A stretch of 64,000 bases of DNA from Lachnospiraceae bacterium. GTDB lineage: Bacteria > Bacillota > Clostridia > Lachnospirales > Lachnospiraceae. Of the stretch, positions 53,582-62,352 are shown piece by piece (positions within the stretch are counted from its first letter, which is position 1; each line of letters begins with the position of its first letter). The stretch is from positions 1 through 64,000 of the forward strand of contig WRLH01000002.1 in NCBI GenBank assembly GCA_009777715.1. Reading direction: 5' to 3'. The notes below the pieces were generated by a model, which was not told the DNA's origin, did not search any database, and saw only the letters and a list, made by a program, of their open reading frames with translations. The translations under genes and the position numbers were made by a program.

Positions 53582-53662
53582 TTAATAACCTCCGGATAAG
53601 CTTGTAACTATTAGAGTTTAACACTCTTTTTCAAATAAGTAAAGGAAAGCGTAAAAATTGAT

Positions 53663-55150
53663 ATGGAAACGGCATTAAGTTTTACCCAAAGTGTATTAAA
53701 CTTTATCTTTACCTACCTGTTTTTGATCAATCTTGCCCTTGCGGTAATGGTGGTTTTTTTCCAGCGCAAAGAACCAAAATCAGTCTGGACCTGGCTTCTC
53801 ATTCTATATTTTCTGCCGATTATCGGTTTTATTTTATACCTGTTAATCGGGACAGATATGCACAAGCGCAAAATTTTTAGGGGAAAAGAAATAGAAGACC
53901 GCTTAAGCAGCCTGATTAGCAACCAAAGCTTTGGCATCAAGAACCGTGAGTTTGGTGGGGGGAGCGAAGCTAAAGCATCAGAAATCATCAACAGCTATTC
54001 GGACTTGATTATCTATAATCTTGAAACTTCCGGCGCGATTCTAACTGATCAGAATGAAATTGACATTATCGTTGACGGCAAGGAAAAATTCAAGAAGCTG
54101 ATTGAAGACCTGAAAAAAGCAGAAAAAAGCATTCACTTCCAATACTATATTATCCGCGATGACGAACTTTTTGCGAGCATTTGTGAAGTCCTGCGGGAAA
54201 AAATAAAAGCCGGGGTTGATGTGCGGATTCTTTATGACTGCATTGGTTCTGTCCAATTTAAAGAAAAAAGATGGCAGGCATTAAGAAACGAGGGCTTTCA
54301 AATAATTGGCTTTTTCCCGGCCCTATTCAGGCGTTTGCACCTGCGGATAAATTACCGCAATCATCGCAAAATCGTAGTCATCGACAGCCGGGTTGCTTAT
54401 ATTGGCGGTTTTAATGTCGGCCGTGAATATATCGGGAAAAACGAAAATTTTGGCTACTGGCGCGATTCCCATCTTCGGATTGACGGAGAAGCGGTTTCAG
54501 CCTTGCAAGCCCGCTTTATTCTCGACTGGAACCATGCCGCACCGAAAAATCATCTTTCGCTCGATGAATATTTGACGGGCATAGTTTATAATAGAAAGGG
54601 AAGCTGTGCGGCCCAGATTATTTCTGACGGCCCGGACACGCGGATTCAAAATATCCGTGACAACTATCTGCGCTTGATTAGCAAGGCAAGGAAAAATATT
54701 TATATCCAGACCCCTTATTTTATCCCCGATGATTCGATTATATCTGCCTTAATGATTGCCATATATTCAGGGATTTCCGTCAACATCATGATACCGGACA
54801 AGCCAGATCATCAATTTGTTTATTGGGCTACTTATTCTCATATCGGGGAAATGGTCTTAGCCGGAGCAAATTGCTATACCTACGCAAAAGGATTCATCCA
54901 TGCCAAGGTCATGGTCGTTGATGAAGAGGTCATCTGCTGCGGGACGGCAAACATGGATATCCGCAGCTTTTCACTAAATTTTGAAGTCAATGCAACTATT
55001 TATGATCAAGAAAAAGCGGAGGAGATGACGGCAATTTTCATCGAAGACATAAAGCATTGCCATAGGCTGACGAGGGATAAATACCTTGCCCGCCCGCTAA
55101 AAATCCGCTTTAGGGAACAGATTTGCAGGATTTTATCCCCATTATTGTGA
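53663..55150 (+). CDS. cls: Cardiolipin synthase
   Basis: Joins two phosphatidylglycerols into cardiolipin. 495 residues: two N-terminal membrane helices (about 5-60) and two phospholipase D motifs, NYRNHRKIVVIDSRVAYIGG near 231-250 and FIHAKVMVVDEEVICCGTAN near 412-431, both with the H-x-K core. AAAGGAAAGC lies upstream of the ATG. The C-terminal end is normal. Confidence 0.94.
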   Translation: METALSFTQSVLNFIFTYLFLINLALAVMVVFFQRKEPKSVWTWLLILYFLPIIGFILYLLIGTDMHKRKIFRGKEIEDRLSSLISNQSFGIKNREFGGGSEAKASEIINSYSDLIIYNLETSGAILTDQNEIDIIVDGKEKFKKLIEDLKKAEKSIHFQYYIIRDDELFASICEVLREKIKAGVDVRILYDCIGSVQFKEKRWQALRNEGFQIIGFFPALFRRLHLRINYRNHRKIVVIDSRVAYIGGFNVGREYIGKNENFGYWRDSHLRIDGEAVSALQARFILDWNHAAPKNHLSLDEYLTGIVYNRKGSCAAQIISDGPDTRIQNIRDNYLRLISKARKNIYIQTPYFIPDDSIISALMIAIYSGISVNIMIPDKPDHQFVYWATYSHIGEMVLAGANCYTYAKGFIHAKVMVVDEEVICCGTANMDIRSFSLNFEVNATIYDQEKAEEMTAIFIEDIKHCHRLTRDKYLARPLKIRFREQICRILSPLL

Positions 55151-55245
55151 ATTTTTTATGAAAAAGCTATCTTTACTTCATTATTTATGATAAAGTGATT
55201 AGGTAGTTAAAAAAAGTACAGCTTGGAAGGAGTTTCTACCTTATT

Positions 55246-56316
55246 ATGAAAAAATATTTTACATTAGTTTTAACAGTTATTTTGACTGCTGTTTTATTGG
55301 CAGGGTGCAGTTCCAACTATGACGATGCCGAGTACCTTAAAGATTTAAGCGCGGGCAAGATCGTCACTTTAGGCCAGTATAAAGGAATCGAAGTTTTTAT
55401 TTCTGATATTTTGGTCACCGATGAAGAGGTTGACGGCGCATTAGCCCAGCTTCTGATAACTTATCCCATGCTTTTAGAAGTTGATGGCCCGGGCGAAGCT
55501 GGCGATGAAGTAATCATCGATTTCATTGGCACTGTTGACGGCGAGGCTTTTAGCGGCGGAACAGCGTATGATAATCCGTATACGCTTGGCTCTTACCAAT
55601 TTATTCCAGATTTATGTGAGGGCATGATTGGCATGAGCGTCGGAGATGTCTGGGATATCCCGGTCACGTTCCCGGAAGAGTACCAAAATGCCGATTTAGC
55701 CGGAGTTTTAGCCAATTTCCAAGTTACGATGAACAAAATCGAAAGGCCGTCCTTTATCCCGGAGATAACCGATGAATACGTAGTTTGGTTTACCGAGGGA
55801 ACGTATGCTGATGTTGCCAGCTTTTCAGCTTATATGCGGGAAAACATGGAATACGAAGCCGAGATGAATTACGAAAACGAAATTGGTACCCAAATTGCAA
55901 CGGCAGTTTTAGACAATGCGGAATTTAAGGCTTTGCCGAGCGCGATGGTGAACCGGATTAATGAAGCTTTAATCAACCAATTGTCTTATTACGCAATGAT
56001 GTATGGGATTGACATCGAGACATATATGATGCTGGCAGGGATTTCCGGCGGTGATGTCCCGGCGGAGCAAATTATTGCCGAACAAGCCGAGCAAACCGCC
56101 AAACACTATCTTGCCTATCAGGCGATTGCTGATATTGAAGGGCTTACTATTACTGATGAAGATGTAAACTTAGGAATAGCCGAGCTGGCCGCGGCTGCTG
56201 GAATGACAGTTGAGGAATATTCAGTCGGAATGGACGTCGAAAGTTACCGGGAATACCTGATGATTGAAAAAGTTTTTGATTTTCTGTTAGCAAATGCAGT
56301 ATTGATTAATATTTAG
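55246..56316 (+). CDS. Trigger-factor-like lipoprotein with FKBP prolyl isomerase domain
   Basis: An extracytoplasmic folding factor. 356 residues: KKYFTLVLTVILTAVLLAGC is a lipoprotein signal (lipobox LAGC), the FKBP fold runs near 82-165 (DEVIIDFIGTVDGEAFSGGT; PDLCEGMIGMSVGDVWDIPV), and a C-terminal helical part resembles trigger factor. The ribosome-binding domain is missing. Functionally it would match PrsA-type foldases at the cell surface. AAGGAG precedes the ATG. It lies two genes before clpX, the place where tig stands in many genomes. Confidence 0.85.
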   Translation: MKKYFTLVLTVILTAVLLAGCSSNYDDAEYLKDLSAGKIVTLGQYKGIEVFISDILVTDEEVDGALAQLLITYPMLLEVDGPGEAGDEVIIDFIGTVDGEAFSGGTAYDNPYTLGSYQFIPDLCEGMIGMSVGDVWDIPVTFPEEYQNADLAGVLANFQVTMNKIERPSFIPEITDEYVVWFTEGTYADVASFSAYMRENMEYEAEMNYENEIGTQIATAVLDNAEFKALPSAMVNRINEALINQLSYYAMMYGIDIETYMMLAGISGGDVPAEQIIAEQAEQTAKHYLAYQAIADIEGLTITDEDVNLGIAELAAAAGMTVEEYSVGMDVESYREYLMIEKVFDFLLANAVLINI

Positions 56317-56346
56317 GATTAGTTTAAGCAGATCCACAAGGGGTGT

Positions 56347-57564
56347 ATGAGAAAAAAAGCTGTCAAGTGGGCATTTTTAGCCGTATTTATTGCCTTAATA
56401 ATGGTAGTTCCGGTTGGGGCTACCACTATTTCCGAATTGCAAAAAAAGCAGCAGGAGCTAAGGAGACAGCAGGAAGAAGTAAGGCGGCAGCGGGCGGCTG
56501 AACAAAGCCAGCTTAATGAGATTGCCCTTAATATTTCGGGACTGGAACATGAAGCAGATGATATTCTGGCGGAAATCGAAGGCCTTGATGAGTCTTTAGT
56601 CATGATTATGGCCAGTGTTGACATGATTCTTGATGAAATTTTTGTAAAAGAAGAAGACATTGCCATCACGACCGCTTTATATGAGCAGGCGCAACTAATC
56701 GAAGCCGCCCAATATGAGGGAATGAAGCTTAGAATCAAGCATATGTATGAAACATCGGACGTTTCCCTTTTGGAAGTGTTGATTGAGTCAAACAGCTTAA
56801 GCGAACTACTCAATCGCCTTGAATACATGGAAAAGCTTAACGATTACGATGGCCTCCAGCTTGACGCTTACATAAAGGCAAAAGAAGAAACCGAAGAATT
56901 AAAAGAACAGCTGGAAGATGAAAAAGCCGGGCTTTTGGCGCAGCAGCATGAACTAGAAGAAGAAAAGGGTGAGCTAGAGCGGCTGCTTAGTGAAAAGCGT
57001 GAATTGTTTGAGAATTATGAAGTATTAATTGCCGGGGCAAGACAGCAAGCGGCTGTATTTAGTGCCAACATCAGAAACCAGAACCAAAGGATTAACCAAT
57101 TGGCAGCCCAAGAAGCCGAGGTAAAGGCGCAGGAAATCGCTGCCGTCAAAGCGGCTGAAGCCGCCAAGCAGGGAACAAGTGGGGCTGGGGGGAATTATGC
57201 CTCGCCGGGCAGCTTTACCGGATCAACCGGAGAGCGGATTTCCGCTTATGCGGTCCAATTCGTTGGCAATCCCTATGTTGCCGGAGGCACTAGCCTGACT
57301 AATGGCGCGGATTGTTCCGGATTTATCTGGCGCGTATTCCGGGATTTTGGCTACAATGTCCCCCGGACTTCCTTTGCTTTCAGAAGTGCCGGGACAGGCG
57401 TTGAATATAGCGAAGCAAAGCCTGGCGATATCATATGTTATGCCGGACACGTCGGCATTTTTATTGGCAATGGGCGGATTGTCCATGCCAGCACGGAAAG
57501 AACCGGAATCATCATTACCAATGCTGCCTACCGCCCGATTCTGGCGGTCAGGCGTCTAGTGTGA
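56347..57564 (+). CDS. NlpC/P60 peptidoglycan endopeptidase with coiled coil (CwlO/PcsB-like)
   Basis: Cell-wall hydrolase that cuts peptide stems. 405 residues: signal peptide KKAVKWAFLAVFIALIMVVP ending near GAT, a long coiled coil of about 230 residues (QKKQQELRRQQEEVRRQRAA onwards), a Gly/Ser linker, and NlpC/P60 at about 290-405. Catalytic Cys in GADCSGFIWRVF, His in GHVGIFIGNGRIVHAS. FtsEX-type control of such coiled-coil enzymes is known elsewhere. GGGG lies before the ATG. Confidence 0.92.
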   Translation: MRKKAVKWAFLAVFIALIMVVPVGATTISELQKKQQELRRQQEEVRRQRAAEQSQLNEIALNISGLEHEADDILAEIEGLDESLVMIMASVDMILDEIFVKEEDIAITTALYEQAQLIEAAQYEGMKLRIKHMYETSDVSLLEVLIESNSLSELLNRLEYMEKLNDYDGLQLDAYIKAKEETEELKEQLEDEKAGLLAQQHELEEEKGELERLLSEKRELFENYEVLIAGARQQAAVFSANIRNQNQRINQLAAQEAEVKAQEIAAVKAAEAAKQGTSGAGGNYASPGSFTGSTGERISAYAVQFVGNPYVAGGTSLTNGADCSGFIWRVFRDFGYNVPRTSFAFRSAGTGVEYSEAKPGDIICYAGHVGIFIGNGRIVHASTERTGIIITNAAYRPILAVRRLV

Positions 57565-57574
57565 AAGGTTAAAT

Positions 57575-59056
57575 ATGAGCAATGACGACCTTAATAACGA
57601 AAATTTAAACCAAGAAAATGACGAAGAAAACGACGAAGAAAACGACTATGAAGACGTTTGCTTTGCTTGCCGCCGCCCCGAATCAAAAGCGGGAAAGATG
57701 TTTAAGCTACCCAATCAAATCTCTGTTTGCAATGATTGCCTTCATAAAACCATGGATTTCGTCAGCCAATTTGATTACCAAGGGATACTTAATAACCCCC
57801 AGGTCTTAAATGAAATTCACAATATCGACAAAAATAACAATAATGGTTTTCCCAATATCAGTTTTGTGAATCTTGCTGACCTTAAAGGCGAAGGGGGCAT
57901 ACCCAACAAGCAGAAGCTCAAGCGCAAAAAAAAGGGTTCAGAAACAGAGCCAGTCCTTGATATCAGCAATATTCCGCCCCCGCACAAAATCAAAGCCCAG
58001 TTAGACGACTATGTTGTTGGGCAAGAACAAGCAAAAAAAGTCATTTCCGTTGCGGTTTACAACCATTATAAGCGTGTTGCTTCTGACACAATGGACGAAA
58101 TCGAAATCGAGAAATCCAATATGCTGATGATTGGCCCGACTGGTTGCGGCAAGACCTATTTGGTCAGGACATTAGCCCGCTTGCTTGATGTTCCGCTGGC
58201 GGTTACCGATGCTACATCTTTGACCGAAGCCGGATATATTGGCGATGACATCGAAAGTGTTGTCTCAAAGCTCCTTGCGGCGGCGGACAATGATGTCGAA
58301 AAAGCCGAGCAAGGCATTATTTTCATTGATGAAATCGACAAAATCGCCAAGAAAAAAGATACCCGTTCAAGAGATGTCAGCGGCGAATCAGTCCAGCAAG
58401 GAATGTTAAAGCTGTTAGAGGGGGCAGAAATTGAAGTCCCGGTTGGGGCAAACAGCAAAAATGCCATGGTTCCCCTGACCACGGTTAATACGCGCAATAT
58501 CCTTTTTATCTGCGGCGGGGCGTTCCCCGAACTTGACGAAGTCATCAAACGCCGTTTGAAAAAGCAGACCGCGATTGGTTTTAATGCCGAATTAAAAGAC
58601 AGATACGACAAACTAAATAATATCCATAACCAAGTTACGGCTAAGGATCTTAAAGAATTTGGCATGGTGCCGGAATTTATCGGCCGACTTCCGGTTATCT
58701 TTACGCTTAATGCTTTGTCAGAAGAAATGCTGATTAAGATTTTGAACGAACCCAAAAATGCGATCCTAAAACAATACCAAAAATTATTAGCCTTAGATGA
58801 AGTCCAGCTCATTTTTGACCAGAACGCAATTATGGCAATTGCCAAAAAAGCAATGGAAAAAGATACTGGCGCAAGGGCGCTTAGGGCAATCATCGAGGAA
58901 TTTATGCTTGATATCATGTTTGAGATACCCAAAGATGAAAATATCGGCAGGGTGACCATTACCGAAGAGTATATTAATGGGACTGGCGGTCCGGTAATCG
59001 AAATCCGCAATAACAATGCGCTTTCAATTGGCTTGCCAGCTACTGGCCATCGGTAG
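57575..59056 (+). CDS. clpX: ATP-dependent protease unfoldase ClpX
   Basis: Hexameric AAA+ unfoldase that feeds ClpP. 493 residues, longer than the usual 420. It has an acidic N-terminal extension (NENLNQENDEENDEENDYED) before the four-cysteine zinc domain (CFACRRP..CNDC), then Walker A GPTGCGKTYL near 189-198, pore loop TEAGYIGDD, Walker B IIFIDEIDK and the ClpP-docking loop TAIGF. AGGTTAAAT lies upstream. No clpP, tig or lon is adjacent, so ClpP must come from elsewhere. The 3' end overlaps the next gene by 17 bases. Confidence 0.96.
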   Translation: MSNDDLNNENLNQENDEENDEENDYEDVCFACRRPESKAGKMFKLPNQISVCNDCLHKTMDFVSQFDYQGILNNPQVLNEIHNIDKNNNNGFPNISFVNLADLKGEGGIPNKQKLKRKKKGSETEPVLDISNIPPPHKIKAQLDDYVVGQEQAKKVISVAVYNHYKRVASDTMDEIEIEKSNMLMIGPTGCGKTYLVRTLARLLDVPLAVTDATSLTEAGYIGDDIESVVSKLLAAADNDVEKAEQGIIFIDEIDKIAKKKDTRSRDVSGESVQQGMLKLLEGAEIEVPVGANSKNAMVPLTTVNTRNILFICGGAFPELDEVIKRRLKKQTAIGFNAELKDRYDKLNNIHNQVTAKDLKEFGMVPEFIGRLPVIFTLNALSEEMLIKILNEPKNAILKQYQKLLALDEVQLIFDQNAIMAIAKKAMEKDTGARALRAIIEEFMLDIMFEIPKDENIGRVTITEEYINGTGGPVIEIRNNNALSIGLPATGHR

Positions 59057-59456
59057 GAAGCGTCGAATCCACTAAAAGATAATAACGGGTTTGCCCCATA
59101 AGCTCATAACTGCCATAAACTCCGGTTAACTCAATTAAATCCATCTCATCAGGATAATTCATCGTGTCATCGGCGTATTTAAATTCAAGGATCAGCTGGC
59201 AGCAGCTGTCAGAACCATCAATCAAAACAGCGTGTAGGGTTGTATCGATTTCGGCATAATGAACACTATAATAAGTTCCGGCAAGACGGATTGTCTTACC
59301 AAGATAATCTTCGGGCTTGGCGGTCATTTTATTAACTTCGGCACTAACCATAATGTTGCTAAGGGCAGTTAAGTCAATATAATCCCGGTCGGCATTATCG
59401 CAAGCTGTGATTGATAGCATTGCTAAAGTTAATAGCACTAAAATAATTTTCTTCAT
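59040..59456 (-). CDS. Small lipoprotein, hypothetical
   Basis: 138 residues, lipoprotein signal KKIILVLLTLAMLSITACDN (lipobox ITAC) and a beta-rich body (TLHAVLIDGSDSCCQLILEF) with an OB-like look. Same strand as, and 17 bases after, the zinc-transporter permease gene, so it may belong to that operon. No known family; a role in metal handling is only a guess from place and from the Cys pair in DSCCQ. Confidence 0.65.
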   Translation of the reverse strand: MKKIILVLLTLAMLSITACDNADRDYIDLTALSNIMVSAEVNKMTAKPEDYLGKTIRLAGTYYSVHYAEIDTTLHAVLIDGSDSCCQLILEFKYADDTMNYPDEMDLIELTGVYGSYELMGQTRYYLLVDSTLPTDGQ

Positions 59457-59472
59457 AGGAAAAATATCCTTC

Positions 59473-60321
59473 TTATCCTTTATTTATTAATTTTCCGATT
59501 AAACTAAATAGCAAAAATCCCGTGATGTCAACTGCAACTATCGTTGCGCCGACTGGTGAGCCAGCCAGAATTGAAATCAGGATTCCAAGGGCAGCGCAAA
59601 CAACCGAAATAATAACCGAGCAGATTGTGACGGAACGGAAGCTTTTAAAAACCCGCATTGCCGACAAAGCCGGGAAAATGACCAAGGCTGAGATTAGAAG
59701 CGCCCCGACCAGATTCATCGCGACAACAATGACAATTGCAATCGTAGTCGCCAAGACAAGGTTATACGTTTTGGCTTTTACCCCGGTGGCAACCATAAAA
59801 TCTTCATCAAAGGTAATCGCGAAAATTTTGTGGTAAAAAAATAAGAAGACGATCACAACCAAAGCCGACAAAATTATGCTGAACCAGACATCTGTCATTG
59901 ACAAAGTCAAAATTGAGGTCGAACCAAATAAAGTCGCGCAGACATCAGCAGCCAAATTAGCTGACCTTGAAAACATATTTAGGATTAAATATCCAATCGC
60001 TAATGTGCCGACAGACAACATCGCAAGTGCCGCGTCACCTTTAATTTTGCTGTTTTGGCTGGAGCTTAAAAGAAATACCGCGCAAATAATTGTGACCGGG
60101 AGAACCAGGAAAAGATTGTTGGTCAGGTTCATTGCTGTTGCGATGGCAATCGCACCAAAGGCGACATGGGATAAACCGTCTCCGATAAAGGAAAACCGCT
60201 TTAAGACCAAAGTCACGCCAAGCAGCGATGAGCATAAGGCAATTAAAACGCCAGTAATCATTGCATAACGGACGAAAGGAAACTGAAAATAGGTAATTAG
60301 TTTGTCGATTATATCAGCCAT
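59473..60321 (-). CDS. Metal ABC transporter permease (ZnuB-type)
   Basis: Membrane channel of a zinc or manganese importer. 282 residues with about eight helices, in ABC-3 family style: RFSFIGDGLSHVAFGAIAIA near 42-61 and the later NLVGALLISALVIFPALSAM (near 205-224), which holds the motif contacting the ATPase. It is preceded 11 bases upstream by the ATPase gene. Zinc is favoured over manganese because of the partner binding protein's His-rich loop. Confidence 0.92.
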   Translation of the reverse strand: MADIIDKLITYFQFPFVRYAMITGVLIALCSSLLGVTLVLKRFSFIGDGLSHVAFGAIAIATAMNLTNNLFLVLPVTIICAVFLLSSSQNSKIKGDAALAMLSVGTLAIGYLILNMFSRSANLAADVCATLFGSTSILTLSMTDVWFSIILSALVVIVFLFFYHKIFAITFDEDFMVATGVKAKTYNLVLATTIAIVIVVAMNLVGALLISALVIFPALSAMRVFKSFRSVTICSVIISVVCAALGILISILAGSPVGATIVAVDITGFLLFSLIGKLINKG

Positions 60322-60332
60322 ATATATCCTCT

Positions 60333-60977
60333 TTATTCCTCATTAATACGAAGGGTTTTAGTGGCAAAGCCCATCGTATTATCAATGTCATGGGTGATCA
60401 TAATAATTGTAATGCCCTCATCATTTAGATTTTTGATGATTGAATAAAGCTCGGCAGCCGCCTCGGGGTCAAGGCCGGCGACAGGCTCATCTAAAAGCAG
60501 GATCTTGCGGGCGGAACATAGCGCCCTGGCTAAGAGGGTCCGTTGCTGCTGCCCGCCGGAAAGCTCACGGTAACAACGCCCGGCTAAATTGCCGATTCCA
60601 AGCTTCCGCATATTTTTTTCGGCAATTGCTTTTTCGGAAATGGTATAAAAAGGCCGTAAACCGCTTCTGTTAATCAAACCGGAACGGACGACTTCCCGGA
60701 CGGTTGCCGGAAAATCTTTTTGAATCTCAGTCTGCTGGGGCAGGTAACCGATTTCATTTGCTTTAATGCCACTACCCCACTCTATCTGTCCGGACATCGG
60801 CGTTTTTAACCCTAATAATGTTTTCATTAAAGTACTTTTGCCAGAGCCGTTTTTACCCACAATACAAAGATAATCTCCTTGACTTACGGTAAAGGAAAGA
60901 TTACTCAAAATAACTTTTCCATCATAACCAAGGACAAGATTTTGGCAGGAAATAAGAAGTTCGGCATTTGATTTCAT
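60333..60977 (-). CDS. Metal ABC transporter ATPase (ZnuC-type)
   Basis: Powers the importer. 214 residues with Walker A GKNGSGKSTLMKTL near 38-51, signature LSGGQQQRTLLARA near 139-152, Walker B KILLLDEPVAGLD and the H-loop MITHD. Start overlaps the end of the binding-protein gene by four bases, so all three are coupled. Confidence 0.93.
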   Translation of the reverse strand: MKSNAELLISCQNLVLGYDGKVILSNLSFTVSQGDYLCIVGKNGSGKSTLMKTLLGLKTPMSGQIEWGSGIKANEIGYLPQQTEIQKDFPATVREVVRSGLINRSGLRPFYTISEKAIAEKNMRKLGIGNLAGRCYRELSGGQQQRTLLARALCSARKILLLDEPVAGLDPEAAAELYSIIKNLNDEGITIIMITHDIDNTMGFATKTLRINEE

Positions 60978-62083
60978 CGCAGAATATCCTTTAATACATT
61001 TAAGTTGCTTTCCATAATCTCAAGGTATGTCGTTTGCAAGGCACCAATAGCTGATACTGATTGCATAGAATCTAAGATATGGATGGTCTGGTCTTTTGAA
61101 GCGGTATTATTGATAACAGTCCTTGCAATGGACAGGTCGCAATCTTCAGTAACAATGATGTGGCGAAGCCCTAATTCATCAATCTTTTCCGCCAGGAAAA
61201 TAATCATCTCAAAGCTGGCTTCGGTTTCGGCGGAGCAGCCGGGGAAAGCTGCATAATAGGCAATGCCGTAATCGGAAGCCAAGTAATGAAAGGGGAAACG
61301 GTCAGCGCATAAAATAGTATGGGTTGCCGCATCATCAACTACCTCATGATAGCGGTCATTGAGGGCAAAAAGTTGGCTGATAAAAGCGGCCATGTTTTCC
61401 TCATATATTTCTTGGTTATCCGGGTCAAGCAAAATAATCGCATTGGCAAGCTGGCCAGTCAAAAAAGCTGCATTATAAAGCGAAAGCCAGATATGTTCAT
61501 CTATTTCATCATCATGAAGCTCCTCATCGTTAACTTCATCGTGGTGATGATGGTGGTGGCCATCGCCGGAGCTATCAGCATTTTGGCGTTCAGGCTCTGG
61601 CCTTATCTTGATAAAGTCTTCAAACTCGGCGGTATCAAGCAAGCTAAGCAGGTTAATCGTCACCATGTCCGGATTGTGGGAATTGGCAAGGACGCCGTCA
61701 ACCCAGCCATCGGATTCGCCGCCGACATAAATAAATAAATCGCAGGTCGAGATCGTTATGATATCATCAACCGAGGGCTGATAATTGTGAAGGTCAATCC
61801 GGTTGCCTAAAATGACCAATTCAAAATCAGCGGAGTTATCGCCAAGAATCTGGCGTACCCAGTCGTATTGCGGAAAAACAGTACTGACAATGACTGGCTT
61901 ATTAATTTCCGGCTCTAAAGGCGCGTTGTTAATTGGCTCGGCTTTTATTTCCGGGCTTTCCAAAATAGTACTTTCTTGAGCGGGTGCAGTAATTTGAATT
62001 TCCGCAGGCGATTGGCCTTGCTTGCCGCAAGCAGAAAGCATTAGGGCTATTATGATGATTTGGAACAAAAATTTATGCCTCAT
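60974..62083 (-). CDS. Zinc-type substrate-binding lipoprotein (ZnuA/AdcA-like)
   Basis: Binds metal outside the cell for the permease. 369 residues from ATG 62083, chosen for GGAGGG six bases upstream. Lipoprotein signal KFLFQIIIIALMLSACGKQ, a spacer, then the cluster A-I fold. A loop with seven consecutive His (SGDGHHHHHHHD-like, near 178-188) and acidic residues marks zinc-specific members. Later ligands include EHIWLS and CADRFPFHYLASDYGI. Manganese is less likely. Confidence 0.9.
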   Translation of the reverse strand: MRHKFLFQIIIIALMLSACGKQGQSPAEIQITAPAQESTILESPEIKAEPINNAPLEPEINKPVIVSTVFPQYDWVRQILGDNSADFELVILGNRIDLHNYQPSVDDIITISTCDLFIYVGGESDGWVDGVLANSHNPDMVTINLLSLLDTAEFEDFIKIRPEPERQNADSSGDGHHHHHHDEVNDEELHDDEIDEHIWLSLYNAAFLTGQLANAIILLDPDNQEIYEENMAAFISQLFALNDRYHEVVDDAATHTILCADRFPFHYLASDYGIAYYAAFPGCSAETEASFEMIIFLAEKIDELGLRHIIVTEDCDLSIARTVINNTASKDQTIHILDSMQSVSAIGALQTTYLEIMESNLNVLKDILR

Positions 62084-62100
62084 TGACCCTCCATGCAAAA

Positions 62101-62153
62101 GTGGAAATTTTAATTTCACAATAAAGATTAGCATGATGCCTAGGGCTTGTCAA
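62101..62153 (-). promoter_or_regulatory. Zinc-operon promoter with an overlapping palindrome
   Basis: Minus strand TTGACA (62153-62148), a 17-base spacer, TAATCT (62130-62125). GTGGAAATTTTAATTTCAC (62101-62119) is a near-perfect inverted repeat at and after the start site, fitting a metalloregulator operator (Zur- or AdcR-type role, not sequence match). Confidence 0.55.
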
Positions 62154-62167
62154 GTGAAAAAATTTAA

Positions 62168-62203
62168 ATGCTAATATTTTGCTAATTTTTGCTAATATCT
62201 TGC
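62168..62203. repeat. Three TGCTAAT repeats at helical phase upstream of the zinc promoter
   Basis: TGCTAAT recurs three times at 10-11-base steps in 62169-62196, ending at TTGCC. All copies face the same side of the helix, 15-45 bases upstream of the -35 box. Possible activator sites or curved DNA. Confidence 0.5.
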
Positions 62204-62281
62204 CAAAATTAGATAATATTTTTATTAGCTAATTTTTTATTTTCTCTATACAGAGGAAGAAAATGATATTATAATAAAATA

Positions 62282-62296
62282 TGCGCAAATTGCGCA
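62282..62296. promoter_or_regulatory. TGCGCAA-A-TTGCGCA palindrome before the ATP-grasp gene
   Basis: A perfect 7-1-7 palindrome beside a TATAAT-like segment (62266-62275), 57 bases before the start codon. Probably an operator; the regulator is unknown. Confidence 0.5.
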
Positions 62297-62352
62297 ATGG
62301 CGTAATTCAAATAAAAGCAAAGTGAAGATAAGGCAAAAGGAAATCATAATAA

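Noticed and set aside
60440-60673. Rightward frame inside the transporter ATPase gene
   Set aside because: Antisense shadow of a well-conserved ABC ATPase, with no independent support.
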